Shown here: one piece after another, positions 8,699 to 16,786 of the stretch
Numbering within the stretch: position 1 is the stretch's first letter
How the letters are laid out: each line of letters starts with the position of its first letter
Assembly (NCBI GenBank): GCA_023404805.1
Contig: JAEYAL010000099.1
Span: 1-64,000, forward strand
From: Actinomycetes bacterium
GTDB taxonomy: Bacteria; Actinomycetota; Thermoleophilia; Solirubrobacterales; Solirubrobacteraceae
Length of the DNA stretch: 64,000 bases
Direction: 5' to 3'
Translations under genes and position numbers: made by a program
Notes under the pieces: generated by a model
Seen by the model: the letters and a program-made list of their open reading frames with translations, nothing else
Told to the model about the DNA's origin: nothing
Database searches by the model: none

Positions 8699-9715
8699 TC
8701 AGGGCAGGCGGAGGTCCGGCGGGACCTCCCCGCGCTCGATCAGCGCGGCGATGTCGCCGGCGCGGCGCGAGTAGAGCGACACGTGGCGCTGCCCGACGCT
8801 GAGCTTCTCGACCAGCAGCCCGGCGGCGAGCAGCGCGTCGACGACGCCTGCGGCGAGTTCCCGGTCGCTGCGGTCGAAGCCGCGCGTGAGGTGCGTGACC
8901 TCCGTGTGGAAGCCTGCGCCGCTGCCGCCCGACCACTTGCGCTTGCCCGCGAGCGTCTGGAGGATGCGGCGCGCCATGCGCCGCGAGGGGTCCGCGTCTT
9001 CATGAGGCCGCGAGTCGGTGTGCACGGGGCCCAGGACGGCGTCGAGCAGCGCTGAGGCCGCCTCTCCCCCTTCGCCGCGGCCAGCGCGCACCGCCAGCGA
9101 CGTCGATGTCGCGGCTTCGGGAGCTGGCACTCCGGCTCGCACCAGGACCTCCAGCTCGGCCAGGGCGTGGCGGGCGCCGAGCGCTGGCTGCAGGTCGGCG
9201 GCGCCGAGCACCAGGCTGCCCGCCTCAGCGGGGACGGCCGCCGCGGCGACGCGGAGCCGATCGGTGCCAGCGAGGCGTTCGTCGAGCTGCAGCGCGGCGA
9301 GCTCGGCATCAGCGAGCTCTGGGCCCGTCGACCGCCTCCAGGGCAGCGCGAGGACCAGTGCGCCCTCGGTGGCGCCGTAACGGGCGGCCAGCGGCGCCTG
9401 AGCCGACACGGCAGCCCAGTCCGCCGCGAGCACGAGCGCTTCGAGCGCCGCGGCAGCGAGCAGCAGCGGCCGCGGTCCTTCGCCGAGCAGGTCTTCGACG
9501 GTGCGCGCGCGGCTGTCGACGGGCACGACCGCGAGCAGCTGCGCCCCATGGGCCCAGACGGGCAGGACGAGCGGGCGGTCGTAGCCGGCGCGCGGCTCGC
9601 GCACGGCAGCCAAGCTGCGGCGCAAGTCGCGCCGCACGAGGTCGGCCAGCTGCGACGGCGAAGCCGGCGCCGCAGGATCGGCGACCCCGCCAAGTCGCTC
9701 GATCAAAGCCGCCAT
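8699..9715 (-). CDS. Protein of unknown function
   Basis: This frame encodes about 338 residues from ATG 9715; a TTG at 9736 would add seven. I recognise no family. The first 230 residues are Ala/Leu-rich with mixed helix and strand, including a VLPVWAHGAQLLAVVPVDS segment like a GAF/PAS-type sensor strand and a long helix LLLAAAALEALVLAADWAAV. The last 80 residues, with MARRILQTLAGKRKWSGG and LLAAGLLVEKLSVGQRHVSLY, read like a winged-helix domain followed by a short helix. A ligand-sensing regulator or an adaptor is therefore possible. Its codon use is typical of the window. It lies between the sepIVA-like gene and yceD, which are commonly adjacent in other actinobacteria. Confidence 0.7.
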   Translation of the reverse strand: MAALIERLGGVADPAAPASPSQLADLVRRDLRRSLAAVREPRAGYDRPLVLPVWAHGAQLLAVVPVDSRARTVEDLLGEGPRPLLLAAAALEALVLAADWAAVSAQAPLAARYGATEGALVLALPWRRSTGPELADAELAALQLDERLAGTDRLRVAAAAVPAEAGSLVLGAADLQPALGARHALAELEVLVRAGVPAPEAATSTSLAVRAGRGEGGEAASALLDAVLGPVHTDSRPHEDADPSRRMARRILQTLAGKRKWSGGSGAGFHTEVTHLTRGFDRSDRELAAGVVDALLAAGLLVEKLSVGQRHVSLYSRRAGDIAALIERGEVPPDLRLP

Positions 9716-9737
9716 CGGGCTGAAGGAAAATCCCAAA

Positions 9738-9900
9738 GCGGTCGGCCGAGTGTGTTTCGTGATGCGGGGAGTGCCGAATCGTGCGTCCGATGGGGCGCCC
9801 GCGACCGGAGGTGGGCCTCTAGGCCCATTGAGGATCGCGGGTGGCGCAGCGGACGTGCGAGGCGGTGCTCATCCGCGCCGAAACACGCTCGGTCGGCCGC
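9738..9900 (+). ncRNA. Candidate rod-shaped structured RNA (long imperfect inverted repeat)
   Basis: The whole gap folds back on itself. 9738-9759 pairs with 9879-9900 over 22 consecutive positions. Inward, 9779-9789 pairs with 9850-9860, 9795-9799 with 9843-9847, 9800-9804 with 9835-9839, and 9812-9817 with 9822-9827 around a TCTA loop. Non-Watson-Crick positions in the two longest stems (42/96, 45/93, 51/87, 82/57 and 83/56 within 97xx-98xx) are all G-U when the plus strand is read as RNA, and would be A-C on the minus strand. That favours a plus-strand transcript. No promoter could be assigned confidently. It could also be a decayed MITE-like palindrome. Confidence 0.45.
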
Positions 9901-9901
9901 T

Positions 9902-10366
9902 CTAGACGGTGTCGCGGATCTCGTCGCGGCCCTGCAGCTTGTCGCGGCCGCGCTGCACGGCCCCGATGAACTTCTGCAGGTTGACTTCGAGGGTGGAGAG
10001 GATCTCGTCGGCGTAGTCCTCGGCGCCGAGGCGGATCTCGCGCTCGCGGGCGCGGGCCTCTTCGACGATGTCTTCAGCGAGGCGCTCGGCCTGCTTCACG
10101 ACCTCTTCCTGGGAGACGAGCTGGGCCTGCTTGTCCTTGGCCTCGGCGACGATGCGCTCAGCTTCGCGCTTGGCCTCGGCGAGCATCTCCTGACGCTCCT
10201 TGACGATCCAGCGCGCCTGCTTGATCTCCTCAGGGATCGTGGCCCGCATCTGGTCGAGGAGGTCGTACATCTCCTCCTTGTTGACCCGCACGTCGCCCGA
10301 AAGCGGCACGCCGCGGGCGTCGTGGATGACGTCGTCAAGTTTTTCGATGAGGACGAGTACGTCCAT
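9902..10366 (-). CDS. SepIVA/DivIVA-like coiled-coil protein
   Basis: The 154-residue protein is nearly all coiled coil. A short N-terminal DivIVA-like segment (MDVLVLIEKLDDVI, then VRVNKEEMYDLLDQM) is followed by a long charged helix of the type KQARWIVKERQEMLAEAKREA, often mis-annotated as ATP synthase subunit B. In mycobacteria and streptomycetes the gene directly after coaD encodes such a protein (SepIVA in mycobacteria), acting in septation and polar envelope growth; position and sequence fit here. The start ATG 10366 has a clear AGGAGC Shine-Dalgarno seven bases upstream. It lies 63 bases after coaD. Function in this organism is inferred from synteny. Confidence 0.8.
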   Translation of the reverse strand: MDVLVLIEKLDDVIHDARGVPLSGDVRVNKEEMYDLLDQMRATIPEEIKQARWIVKERQEMLAEAKREAERIVAEAKDKQAQLVSQEEVVKQAERLAEDIVEEARAREREIRLGAEDYADEILSTLEVNLQKFIGAVQRGRDKLQGRDEIRDTV

Positions 10367-10429
10367 GCTGCTCCTAGATCCGTCCCAAGGTAGGCGACGG
10401 CGAAAGCTTCAGGGCGAAGTTCACAGGCT

Positions 10430-10936
10430 TCAGTTTCGCTGCTGACCGAGTTCTTCCTGCAACCGGTGTGCCACACGCGGCGCAACCAGTCCGTCGACAC
10501 TACCGCCAAAGGCGGCGAGCTCCTTCACCCCGCTGCTGGAGAGGAAGGAGTAGCGCGGGCTGGCCATCAGGTAGAAGGTGTCGATCTCGGGCGCGACGTG
10601 CCGGTTCATCTGGAACATCTCGAGCTCGTATTCGAAGTCCGAGATGGCCCGCAGGCCCTTCACGATCGCCTGGGCTCCGACGTCGCGGGCGAAGTCGACG
10701 ATGAGCGTTCGGAACGTCTGCACGCGCACGTTCGGGAGGTCGGCCGTCGCTTCAGAGATGAACGACAGGCGCTCTTCGATCGTGAACAGCGTCGTGCCCT
10801 TGCGGTGGGGCCGGTGGACGACGGCGACGACGACTTCGTCGAAGGTGCTCGCGGCACGGGTGATGATGTCGAGGTGGCCGTTGGTGATCGGGTCGTAGGT
10901 GCCCGGGCACACGGCGATACGCGGTGCGGTACTCAT
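10430..10936 (-). CDS. coaD: Phosphopantetheine adenylyltransferase
   Basis: The 168-residue enzyme adenylates 4'-phosphopantetheine to dephospho-CoA, the penultimate step of CoA synthesis. The nucleotidyltransferase signature is intact: CPGTYDPITNGHLDII, where TNGH is the T/HxGH motif (residues 17-20). Family blocks VKGLRAISDFEYE and the C-terminal SFLSSSGVKELA are also present. Length is normal (about 160). It is followed by the sepIVA-like gene and preceded by rsmD, the common actinobacterial order. Confidence 0.97.
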   Translation of the reverse strand: MSTAPRIAVCPGTYDPITNGHLDIITRAASTFDEVVVAVVHRPHRKGTTLFTIEERLSFISEATADLPNVRVQTFRTLIVDFARDVGAQAIVKGLRAISDFEYELEMFQMNRHVAPEIDTFYLMASPRYSFLSSSGVKELAAFGGSVDGLVAPRVAHRLQEELGQQRN

Positions 10937-10983
10937 CGGTGCGCCATAGGTTACGCCGTCGCCGCTAGAGAGGCCTGGGATGC

Positions 10984-11634
10984 CTACTCGCGATCAGGCC
11001 GATCGGCGCGCGTCGGCGGTGACGAGAACGCCTGCGGCGGGCTGAGCGCTTCGCCTGCGCTGGAGTCCGCACTCGCAACGGCTGCTTCATCTGGTCCGTC
11101 GTAGAGTCGCACCAGCACGTCGCGGTACGAACGCTCTCGATCCAGGGGCAATGGCAGGCTCGGCGGGTCGCGCCGATCGCCTTCCAGCACGATGCGCGCG
11201 CCGGGCTCCATGAGGTCTGGCAGCAGGTGTTCGAGCTTGCGCACCAGCTCCGGGGCCTTGGAGTACGGCGCGTCGATCAGGATGAGGTCGAACGTCTCGT
11301 CGTCGGCGCGCAGGCGCTGCACGGCCCGGACCGCGTCGAGCTCCAGCACGGTCGCCCGGCCCGAGAGCCCGAACGTCTCGATGTTCTGGCGGGCCGCGCC
11401 GGCCGCCACCGCTGAGTCGTCGACGAAGACCGCCTCGTCGGCGCCGCGCGAAAGTGCTTCGATGCCGAGCGAGCCGCACCCGCAGCAGAGGTCGAGCACG
11501 CGGACACCCCCGATCGGGCCCAGCATCGAGAACAGGGCCTCGCGGACGCGCGACGCCGTCGGCCTCACCGTTCCACCTTCGGGCGTCACGAGCTTGCGTC
11601 CCCGCAGCTCGCCGCCAGTCACGCGCAGCGTCAT
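10984..11634 (-). CDS. rsmD: 16S rRNA (guanine966-N2)-methyltransferase RsmD
   Basis: This 216-residue SAM-dependent methyltransferase should methylate G966 of 16S rRNA. The N-terminus RVTGGELRGRKLVTPEG, then VRPTASRVREALFSML, is diagnostic of RsmD, followed by VLDLCCGCGSLGIEAL (SAM-binding motif I). The catalytic motif, normally DPPY/DPPF, reads DAPYSKA here (near residue 140), an unusual Pro-to-Ala change. The C-terminus carries about 30 extra residues (SADSSAGEALSPPQ onward) beyond the usual domain. The start ATG overlaps the recG stop by four bases, so the two are coupled. Confidence 0.93.
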   Translation of the reverse strand: MTLRVTGGELRGRKLVTPEGGTVRPTASRVREALFSMLGPIGGVRVLDLCCGCGSLGIEALSRGADEAVFVDDSAVAAGAARQNIETFGLSGRATVLELDAVRAVQRLRADDETFDLILIDAPYSKAPELVRKLEHLLPDLMEPGARIVLEGDRRDPPSLPLPLDRERSYRDVLVRLYDGPDEAAVASADSSAGEALSPPQAFSSPPTRADRPDRE

Positions 11635-13748
11635 GCAGCCACCCTCGATTGTCTGATCGCTTCGACCTGGCGACCCAGCAGCCCGTAGACCGGGCCAGCG
11701 AGATCGGGGTCCTCGTCCAAGATGTCGTCGGCGACGATGTGGGCGCGTTCGAGCAGCGCCTCGTCGTCGGGCAGCCGCGCTGCTTTGTAGCGGGCCATGC
11801 CCGACTGCCGCAGGCCGGTGAGCTCGCCTTCGCCGCGCAGGCGCAAGTCGATCTCGGCGAGCGCGAAGCCGTCGCGGTGCTCCACCAGCGCCTTGAGGCG
11901 CGGCGCGCGGGCCCGGCCGAACAGCACGCAGGTGCCGCCGTGCGCGCCGCGGCCGACACGGCCCCGGAGCTGGTGGAGCTGCGAGATGCCGAACCGCTCG
12001 GCGTCCTCGATCAGCATCACGGTCGCGTTGGGCACGTCGATGCCGACCTCGATGACGGTGGTCGCGACGAGCACCTGCGCCTCGCCGGCGACGAACCGGG
12101 CCATCGCGCGCTCCTTGTCGGGCGCGGGCATCTGGCCGTGCAGCAGCTCCAGCGAATAGCCGCGCAGGGGCCCAGCGCCGAGGCGCTCGAACTCGGCGAT
12201 CGCCGACCGTGCTTCGAGCTCCTCGGATTCGGCCACGAGCGGGCAGACCACGAACGCCTGGCGGCCGGCGGCGACTTCGCTGCGCAGGTGGTCGTAGGCC
12301 AGCTCGCGCTCCTGGGCGGTCTCGCTGACGGCCGTGGTGATCGGGCGGCGGCCGCGCGGCAGGGCCCGCAGCTCGGTCACATCGACCGCGCCGAACTCCA
12401 GCAGGCGCTGCGTGCGCGGGATCGGCGTCGCGGTGAGGTGCAGGACGTGCGGCGTCTTGCCTTCAGGTGCTTTGGCCTCCAGGCGGGCGCGCTGCCGCAC
12501 GCCGAAGCGGTGCTGCTCGTCGATCACCACGACCGAGAGCGCGTGGAAGACGACCGGGTCCTCGAGCAGCGCGTGCGTGCCGATGATCAGGCCGAGCTGG
12601 CCGCCGCGCAGGGCGTAGAGGATCCGCTTGCGGTCGGCGGTCTTCGTCGACGCCGTCAGCAGCGCCATCGGCAGCAGCTCGCCCGGGACCAGCGACTGCA
12701 GGGTGCGGAAGTGCTGGCGCGCGAGCGTCTCGGTCGGCGCCATCAGCGCCGCCTGGCGGCCGTGCTCGGCGGCGCGGAGCATCGCGTGGACGGCCACGAC
12801 CGTCTTGCCGGCGCCGACGTCGCCGAGCAGCAGGCGCTGCATCGGCACGTCTCGCGCGAGTTCGGCGTCGAGCTCGTGGATCGCCCGGGACTGGTCGTCG
12901 GTCGGGGTGAACGGCAGCAGCTCTTCGCGCCAGCGGCGCGTGAGGGTCGGCGGCTCGTCGAGCGGCGTGGCGGCCAGGCCGGCGCGCGGCAGGTCGCGCA
13001 GGCGGCGCTGCACGAGCTGCTCGATGAGCAGCTCTTCGAAGGCGAGCCGCTGGCGTCCGCCTTCAAGCGCGCCGGCATGCATCGAGAGATAGGCGTCGGC
13101 GACGCCGGTGAGGCCCTCCTGCGCCCTGATCCCGCCGGGCAGCAGCTCCGGCATGTCGGCGGCGAACTGGCCGTGGGAGGCGACCAGCGCTGCGATCTGG
13201 GTCGACGTGATCCCGTCCGTGGCCGGGTAGGTCGCAGCGCCTTCGGCAGCGCCGGGCTGCAGCTGCGTCGGCGCGTGGCCGGAGAGCCGCAGCTTGCCGC
13301 CAGGCTGCACGACGCCTTGGACGAGCAGCCGCGTGCCAGGCCGGTAGCGGTCGACGAGCCACGGCTGGTTGAAGAAGGCGACCTTGAGCTTGCCGGTCCC
13401 GTCGGTGAGGGTCGCCTCGACCATCGGCCGCATCCCGCGGCGGCGGACCGGCCGGCTGCGGATCGTCTCGACGGCGGCGACCACGGTCGCGCTCTCCCCG
13501 ATCGCGAGGTCGGTGATCGACTTCGCGACCGACGACGTGCGCGGCAGGTGCTCCAGCAGGCCTCCGATGGTGTCGGCGCCAAGCGCCGCCAGCGCGTTCT
13601 GCGCCTTGGGGCCCGGCCCGGGGACGATCTCGTCGAGACGGCTCGGGCGCGGCCAGCGCACCGGTGCGCGCAGCAGCTGCCCGCGGTCAAGCGGCTCGCC
13701 GGTGGCGAACCCGCGTGGTGCGGCAGTCGGAATCGCGGCGGCGCTCAA
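11631..13748 (-). CDS. recG: ATP-dependent DNA helicase RecG
   Basis: RecG drives replication-fork reversal and Holliday-junction branch migration. The frame extends upstream inside the preceding gene, but the sensible start is TTG 13748, just after that gene's stop, giving 705 residues. The order is an N-terminal OB wedge region (with VRRRGMRPMVEATLTDGTG), then the helicase core: LLGDVGAGKTVVAVHAM (Walker A, usually GSGKT), DEQHRFGVRQR (motif II), TATPIPRT (motif III), IEVGIDVPNATVM and QLRGRVGRG (motif VI). The stop overlaps the rsmD start by four bases. The start codon is uncertain; the family is not. Confidence 0.95.
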   Translation of the reverse strand: MSAAAIPTAAPRGFATGEPLDRGQLLRAPVRWPRPSRLDEIVPGPGPKAQNALAALGADTIGGLLEHLPRTSSVAKSITDLAIGESATVVAAVETIRSRPVRRRGMRPMVEATLTDGTGKLKVAFFNQPWLVDRYRPGTRLLVQGVVQPGGKLRLSGHAPTQLQPGAAEGAATYPATDGITSTQIAALVASHGQFAADMPELLPGGIRAQEGLTGVADAYLSMHAGALEGGRQRLAFEELLIEQLVQRRLRDLPRAGLAATPLDEPPTLTRRWREELLPFTPTDDQSRAIHELDAELARDVPMQRLLLGDVGAGKTVVAVHAMLRAAEHGRQAALMAPTETLARQHFRTLQSLVPGELLPMALLTASTKTADRKRILYALRGGQLGLIIGTHALLEDPVVFHALSVVVIDEQHRFGVRQRARLEAKAPEGKTPHVLHLTATPIPRTQRLLEFGAVDVTELRALPRGRRPITTAVSETAQERELAYDHLRSEVAAGRQAFVVCPLVAESEELEARSAIAEFERLGAGPLRGYSLELLHGQMPAPDKERAMARFVAGEAQVLVATTVIEVGIDVPNATVMLIEDAERFGISQLHQLRGRVGRGAHGGTCVLFGRARAPRLKALVEHRDGFALAEIDLRLRGEGELTGLRQSGMARYKAARLPDDEALLERAHIVADDILDEDPDLAGPVYGLLGRQVEAIRQSRVAA

Positions 13749-13755
13749 CGGCGGC

Positions 13756-15399
13756 CTACTCGGCCGCCAGCAGCCACCACCAGGCCTGCTGGCCGCCGTC
13801 GAACACTTCGAGGTCGACCCCGCCCGGGGCGAGCTGCCGCACGCCATCGGCGTCGAGCGGCGCTTCGGCTCCGACAAGGCAGGTCACGAGCTCGGCGCCG
13901 CCCGAGCTCAGCGCGGCGAGCGTGGCGCCGATCGTAGGCGCGGGCTCCCCCCACGCGACGAGCTCGTCGCCGATGTAGCCGAGCGTGTCGCCCTTGCGGA
14001 AGCGGCCGGCCGCGTCGTCCTTGGCCGCCGGCGCGATGCCGCCGGAGCGCAGCGACTGCAGGTGCTCGGTCCCGGCCTCGGCGTTGTCGGCGGCGTTGCC
14101 GTCCGCGTCGAGCACGGCGAGGACCGAAATGCCCTCGGCCTGCGAGCGGGTCTTGATCACCGTGGCGGGCTTCTCGGAGAGGGCCGCGGCCTTCTCGGCG
14201 GCCATGATCACGTTCGGCGAGTTCGGCAGCACCACGACCTCGTCGGCCGGCGTCGCGTGGATCGCCGTGAGGATGTCGTTCGTCGACGGGTTCATCGTCG
14301 GGCCGCCATCGACCGTGTGCGCGCCCTCGCCGCGGAAGAACAGGCCGGCGCCGTCGCCTGACGTGACCGCGACGACGCCGCAGGCGGCGACGTCCTCAGC
14401 GGCGTCCAAGCGCGCGGCGCGCTCGACGACCTGCTCGTGCATGTCGGCGATGTCGACGTTCGAGATCGTCCCGATCCCGTCGAACAGGCCCTGGGTCTGC
14501 TCGGGGTCGTCGGTGTGGATGTGGATCTTGATCGTGTGCTGGTCGCCGACGACGAGCAGCGAGTCGCCATGCGCCTCCAGCGTCTCGCGCCACGCGGCGG
14601 GATCCAGCCCGGAGCCGGTGACCGCGAAATTCGTGCAGTACCGGAAGGTCTCGGACTCGTGCTCCGGCAGGTGCGAGCGAGCCGGCGCGGCGTAGCGGTC
14701 GATCTCGGCGGGCGGCTGGCCGCGCAGCTGGCCCAGCATGCCGCTGAGGATGATCGTGATCGCGTGCGCGCCCGAGTCGACGACGCCCGCTTCCTTGAGC
14801 GCGGGCAGCAGCTGCGGGCCGCGCTTGACCGATTCCCGGCCCGTCTCCAGCGCGAGCTCCAGGAGGCTCGCGATGCGCTCGTCCTGCTCTGCCTGCGCGG
14901 TGCCTGGCATCACGCGCGGCTCGTCGATCTTCGCGACCTCGCTGGCGATCCGGCCCGCCATCTCGCGCGAGACGGTCAGCATCGTTCCTTCGGCTGGGTT
15001 GCGGACCGAGCCGTACGCGCGCTCCGAAGCGCGCGCCATGCCAGCGGCCAGCATCGTCGGCCCGACGAGCTCGCCCGGCCGCGCGATCAGCTCCTCGACG
15101 GCGCCGCGGATGAGCTGCGACAGGATCACGCCCGAGTTGCCGCGCGCGCCGAGCAGCGCGGCGCGGCCGATGTGCTCGACGATGACGTCGCGGCCGATCT
15201 CGTCGAGCAGCTGGTCGGTCGCCGAGAGGCGGTCGATCTCGTCGAGCACCGCGCGCATCGTCAGCGCCATGTTGTCGCCGGTGTCGCCGTCGGCGACCGG
15301 GAACACGTTGAGGTCGTTGACCTCCTGGCGGCGGGCTTCGAGCTCCGCCAGGCCTGCCGCGACGAGCGACCGGAGTCGGACAATGGTGGGATCCGTCAT
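13756..15399 (-). CDS. DhaL-domain fatty-acid kinase-like protein (YloV/FakA family)
   Basis: The 547-residue product has an N-terminal DhaL (dihydroxyacetone-kinase ADP-binding) domain with NVFPVADGDTGDNMALTM at residues 31-48, whose Asp residues bind Mg-ATP. A middle domain (about 210-340) and a C-terminal DegV-like domain (VVVLPNSPNVIMAAEKAA) follow. This is the FakA architecture: with a separate acyl-binding FakB it phosphorylates fatty acids for phospholipid synthesis. No fakB-like gene is in view. The gene lies between rpmB and recG, its standard place in Gram-positive genomes. The rpmB-proximal gap upstream (15400-15673) holds hairpins but no further gene. Confidence 0.92.
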   Translation of the reverse strand: MTDPTIVRLRSLVAAGLAELEARRQEVNDLNVFPVADGDTGDNMALTMRAVLDEIDRLSATDQLLDEIGRDVIVEHIGRAALLGARGNSGVILSQLIRGAVEELIARPGELVGPTMLAAGMARASERAYGSVRNPAEGTMLTVSREMAGRIASEVAKIDEPRVMPGTAQAEQDERIASLLELALETGRESVKRGPQLLPALKEAGVVDSGAHAITIILSGMLGQLRGQPPAEIDRYAAPARSHLPEHESETFRYCTNFAVTGSGLDPAAWRETLEAHGDSLLVVGDQHTIKIHIHTDDPEQTQGLFDGIGTISNVDIADMHEQVVERAARLDAAEDVAACGVVAVTSGDGAGLFFRGEGAHTVDGGPTMNPSTNDILTAIHATPADEVVVLPNSPNVIMAAEKAAALSEKPATVIKTRSQAEGISVLAVLDADGNAADNAEAGTEHLQSLRSGGIAPAAKDDAAGRFRKGDTLGYIGDELVAWGEPAPTIGATLAALSSGGAELVTCLVGAEAPLDADGVRQLAPGGVDLEVFDGGQQAWWWLLAAE

Positions 15400-15448
15400 T
15401 TCTCGGCCACCTTGTCTGTGCAGCGCGAGACGGGAAGAGCGGCCTCGG

Positions 15449-15464
15449 GTCCGTCGTAACGGAC
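15449..15464. repeat. Short perfect hairpin upstream of the DhaL gene
   Basis: GTCCGT and ACGGAC enclose a CGTA loop, 50 bases before the DhaL-gene start. A 17-base string (ACGCCTGCGGCGGGCTG) that follows at 15463 occurs again at 11028 inside the rsmD tail. It may be a small dispersed intergenic repeat or a leader hairpin. Confidence 0.35.
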
Positions 15465-15556
15465 GCCTGCGGCGGGCTGGGTAGGGTCCGTCATCGGATC
15501 ACCAGAGTGAGCGCTGGCGTTGAATCAGTCACGAATACACGTCCCAGGGGATGGAG

Positions 15557-15585
15557 CGATCACGAACCGTCCCGGACCGTGATCG
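15557..15585 (-). terminator. Hairpin downstream of rpmB
   Basis: CGATCACG pairs with CGTGATCG (8 bp); after a 2x2 internal loop, CCG pairs with CGG around a 3-nt loop. It sits about 90 bases after the rpmB stop and 158 before the DhaL gene. There is no T-run. It is the most stable structure in the 274-base gap and could be a terminator or a processing site. Confidence 0.4.
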
Positions 15586-15673
15586 TGACATGGAGCGCCG
15601 ACGCCAAAGTGCGGCAGCGCGGAATGCAGGGGTTTTGCGGGCGGCGGCCTGAGCCCCGCCCCACCCAGCGGCG

Positions 15674-15865
15674 TTAGACCGCCTTGACGACCTTGCCGGC
15701 CTTGAGGCAGCGCGTGCACGTGTACTCGCGACGCGGGGTGCCCTTGATCAGCACGCGGACCTTCTGGAGGTTCGGGTTGAAACGGCGCTTGGTGGCGACC
15801 ATGGAGTGGGAGCGGCTCTGACCGAACGCCGGCCCCTTGCCACAGGAATGACAGACCTTCGACAT
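15674..15865 (-). CDS. rpmB: 50S ribosomal protein L28
   Basis: The 63-residue L28 starts at ATG 15865 ([16 protein letters not shown]). It keeps the zinc-binding C+ form with two CxxC pairs, CHSC near the N-terminus and CTRC near the C-terminus, and the family core [18 protein letters not shown]. The frame is open further upstream, but the conserved N-terminus fixes this start. It lies upstream of the DhaL/recG run, as in many Gram-positive genomes. Confidence 0.97.
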   Translation of the reverse strand: MSKVCHSCGKGPAFGQSRSHSMVATKRRFNPNLQKVRVLIKGTPRREYTCTRCLKAGKVVKAV

Positions 15866-15941
15866 ACGGCCCGACACTCTAGCGGGATCTGGGCGCGGGG
15901 GCGTCGTGCCTGCCGCCGTGGCCCAGACGGCCCCCAGCGGA

Positions 15942-16280
15942 TTAGCGGCGCGGGCGTGCTGGCGCCGGAGCGCGCTCGGGCTCCGGCTGCTGCGGGCGCA
16001 CACGGCGCCGCGGCTGGCGCTGAGGATTGGCGACGCGGTCGCCGTGCTCGCGCAGGCGGCGGCGGGCGGGCTCCGACTCGGGGAGCGGAGCGCCACCAGT
16101 CGGCGCGACCGGCGTCGGATCGTCTGGGAGCTTGGAGCCGCCGTCGCCGCCTTCGCTGTCATCGCCGGGCAGCCAGGTGAAGAGGCCGCGCAGGCCGTCT
16201 TCGCCGCGGACGGCCCAGATCATCACCGGCACGCCGAGCGTGTGGATGATGATCGTGAAGATGATCGCGGCTTCAACCAT
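15942..16280 (-). CDS. Small membrane protein with basic proline/arginine-rich tail
   Basis: This ORF encodes 112 residues beginning [17 protein letters not shown], one membrane helix (residues 3-22). A cytoplasm-like acidic region (DDSEGGDGG) and then a long Arg/Pro-rich tail follow. I do not recognise the family. It follows ribH by 65 bases in the same direction and precedes rpmB, so it may be the last gene of the riboflavin operon. The tail could be low-complexity and poorly conserved. The ORF is supported by its hydrophobic N-terminus and position only. Confidence 0.55.
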   Translation of the reverse strand: MVEAAIIFTIIIHTLGVPVMIWAVRGEDGLRGLFTWLPGDDSEGGDGGSKLPDDPTPVAPTGGAPLPESEPARRRLREHGDRVANPQRQPRRRVRPQQPEPERAPAPARPRR

Positions 16281-16345
16281 GGCGGGTCAGGAGGCGGTGG
16301 CCGGCTCCGGCGGTCACCGGAGCCCTGACCGAAACGTAGCGCGGA

Positions 16346-16786
16346 TCAGCGCACGCTGAGCGCCTTCTTGGCGGTCAAGAGCGCCAAAACTGCGGCAACT
16401 GCGTGTTCTCCTGAGTCGCGCTTGCCTCCACCGGAGCGTGCGATCGCCTGCTCCTGGCTCTCGACGGTCAATACACCGAAACCACAGGGAACGCCGGTGG
16501 TGAGCTGGACCTCCATGATCCCGCGCGCCACCTCCTCGCAGACGTGGTCGTAGTGCGACGTCTGGCCGCGGATCACCGCGCCGAGCAGGACGACGGCGTC
16601 GAAGCCGGCGTCTGCGGCGTACTTCGCGATCACCGGCAGCTCAAACGCCCCCGGCACCTCAAAGCGCTCGATGTCCTCGATCCCGGCGTCCCCCAGCGCG
16701 GCGACCGCGGAGGTCTCCAGGCGCTCGGCCAGGTCGGTGTAGAACGTCGCGACGCCGATGGCGACCTTCGGCTGTTCCAGGCTCAC
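16346..16786 (-). CDS. ribH: 6,7-dimethyl-8-ribityllumazine synthase
   Basis: The 146-residue enzyme condenses the ribityl-aminouracil product of the pathway with dihydroxybutanone phosphate to give lumazine. It starts at GTG 16786, overlapping the ribBA stop by four bases (GTGA). Family motifs seen are [34 protein letters not shown] (catalytic His in the last part) and [19 protein letters not shown]. The N-terminal [11 protein letters not shown] replaces the usual RFN segment. The frame runs on upstream inside ribBA, but overlap and homology fix the start. Confidence 0.97.
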   Translation of the reverse strand: MSLEQPKVAIGVATFYTDLAERLETSAVAALGDAGIEDIERFEVPGAFELPVIAKYAADAGFDAVVLLGAVIRGQTSHYDHVCEEVARGIMEVQLTTGVPCGFGVLTVESQEQAIARSGGGKRDSGEHAVAAVLALLTAKKALSVR

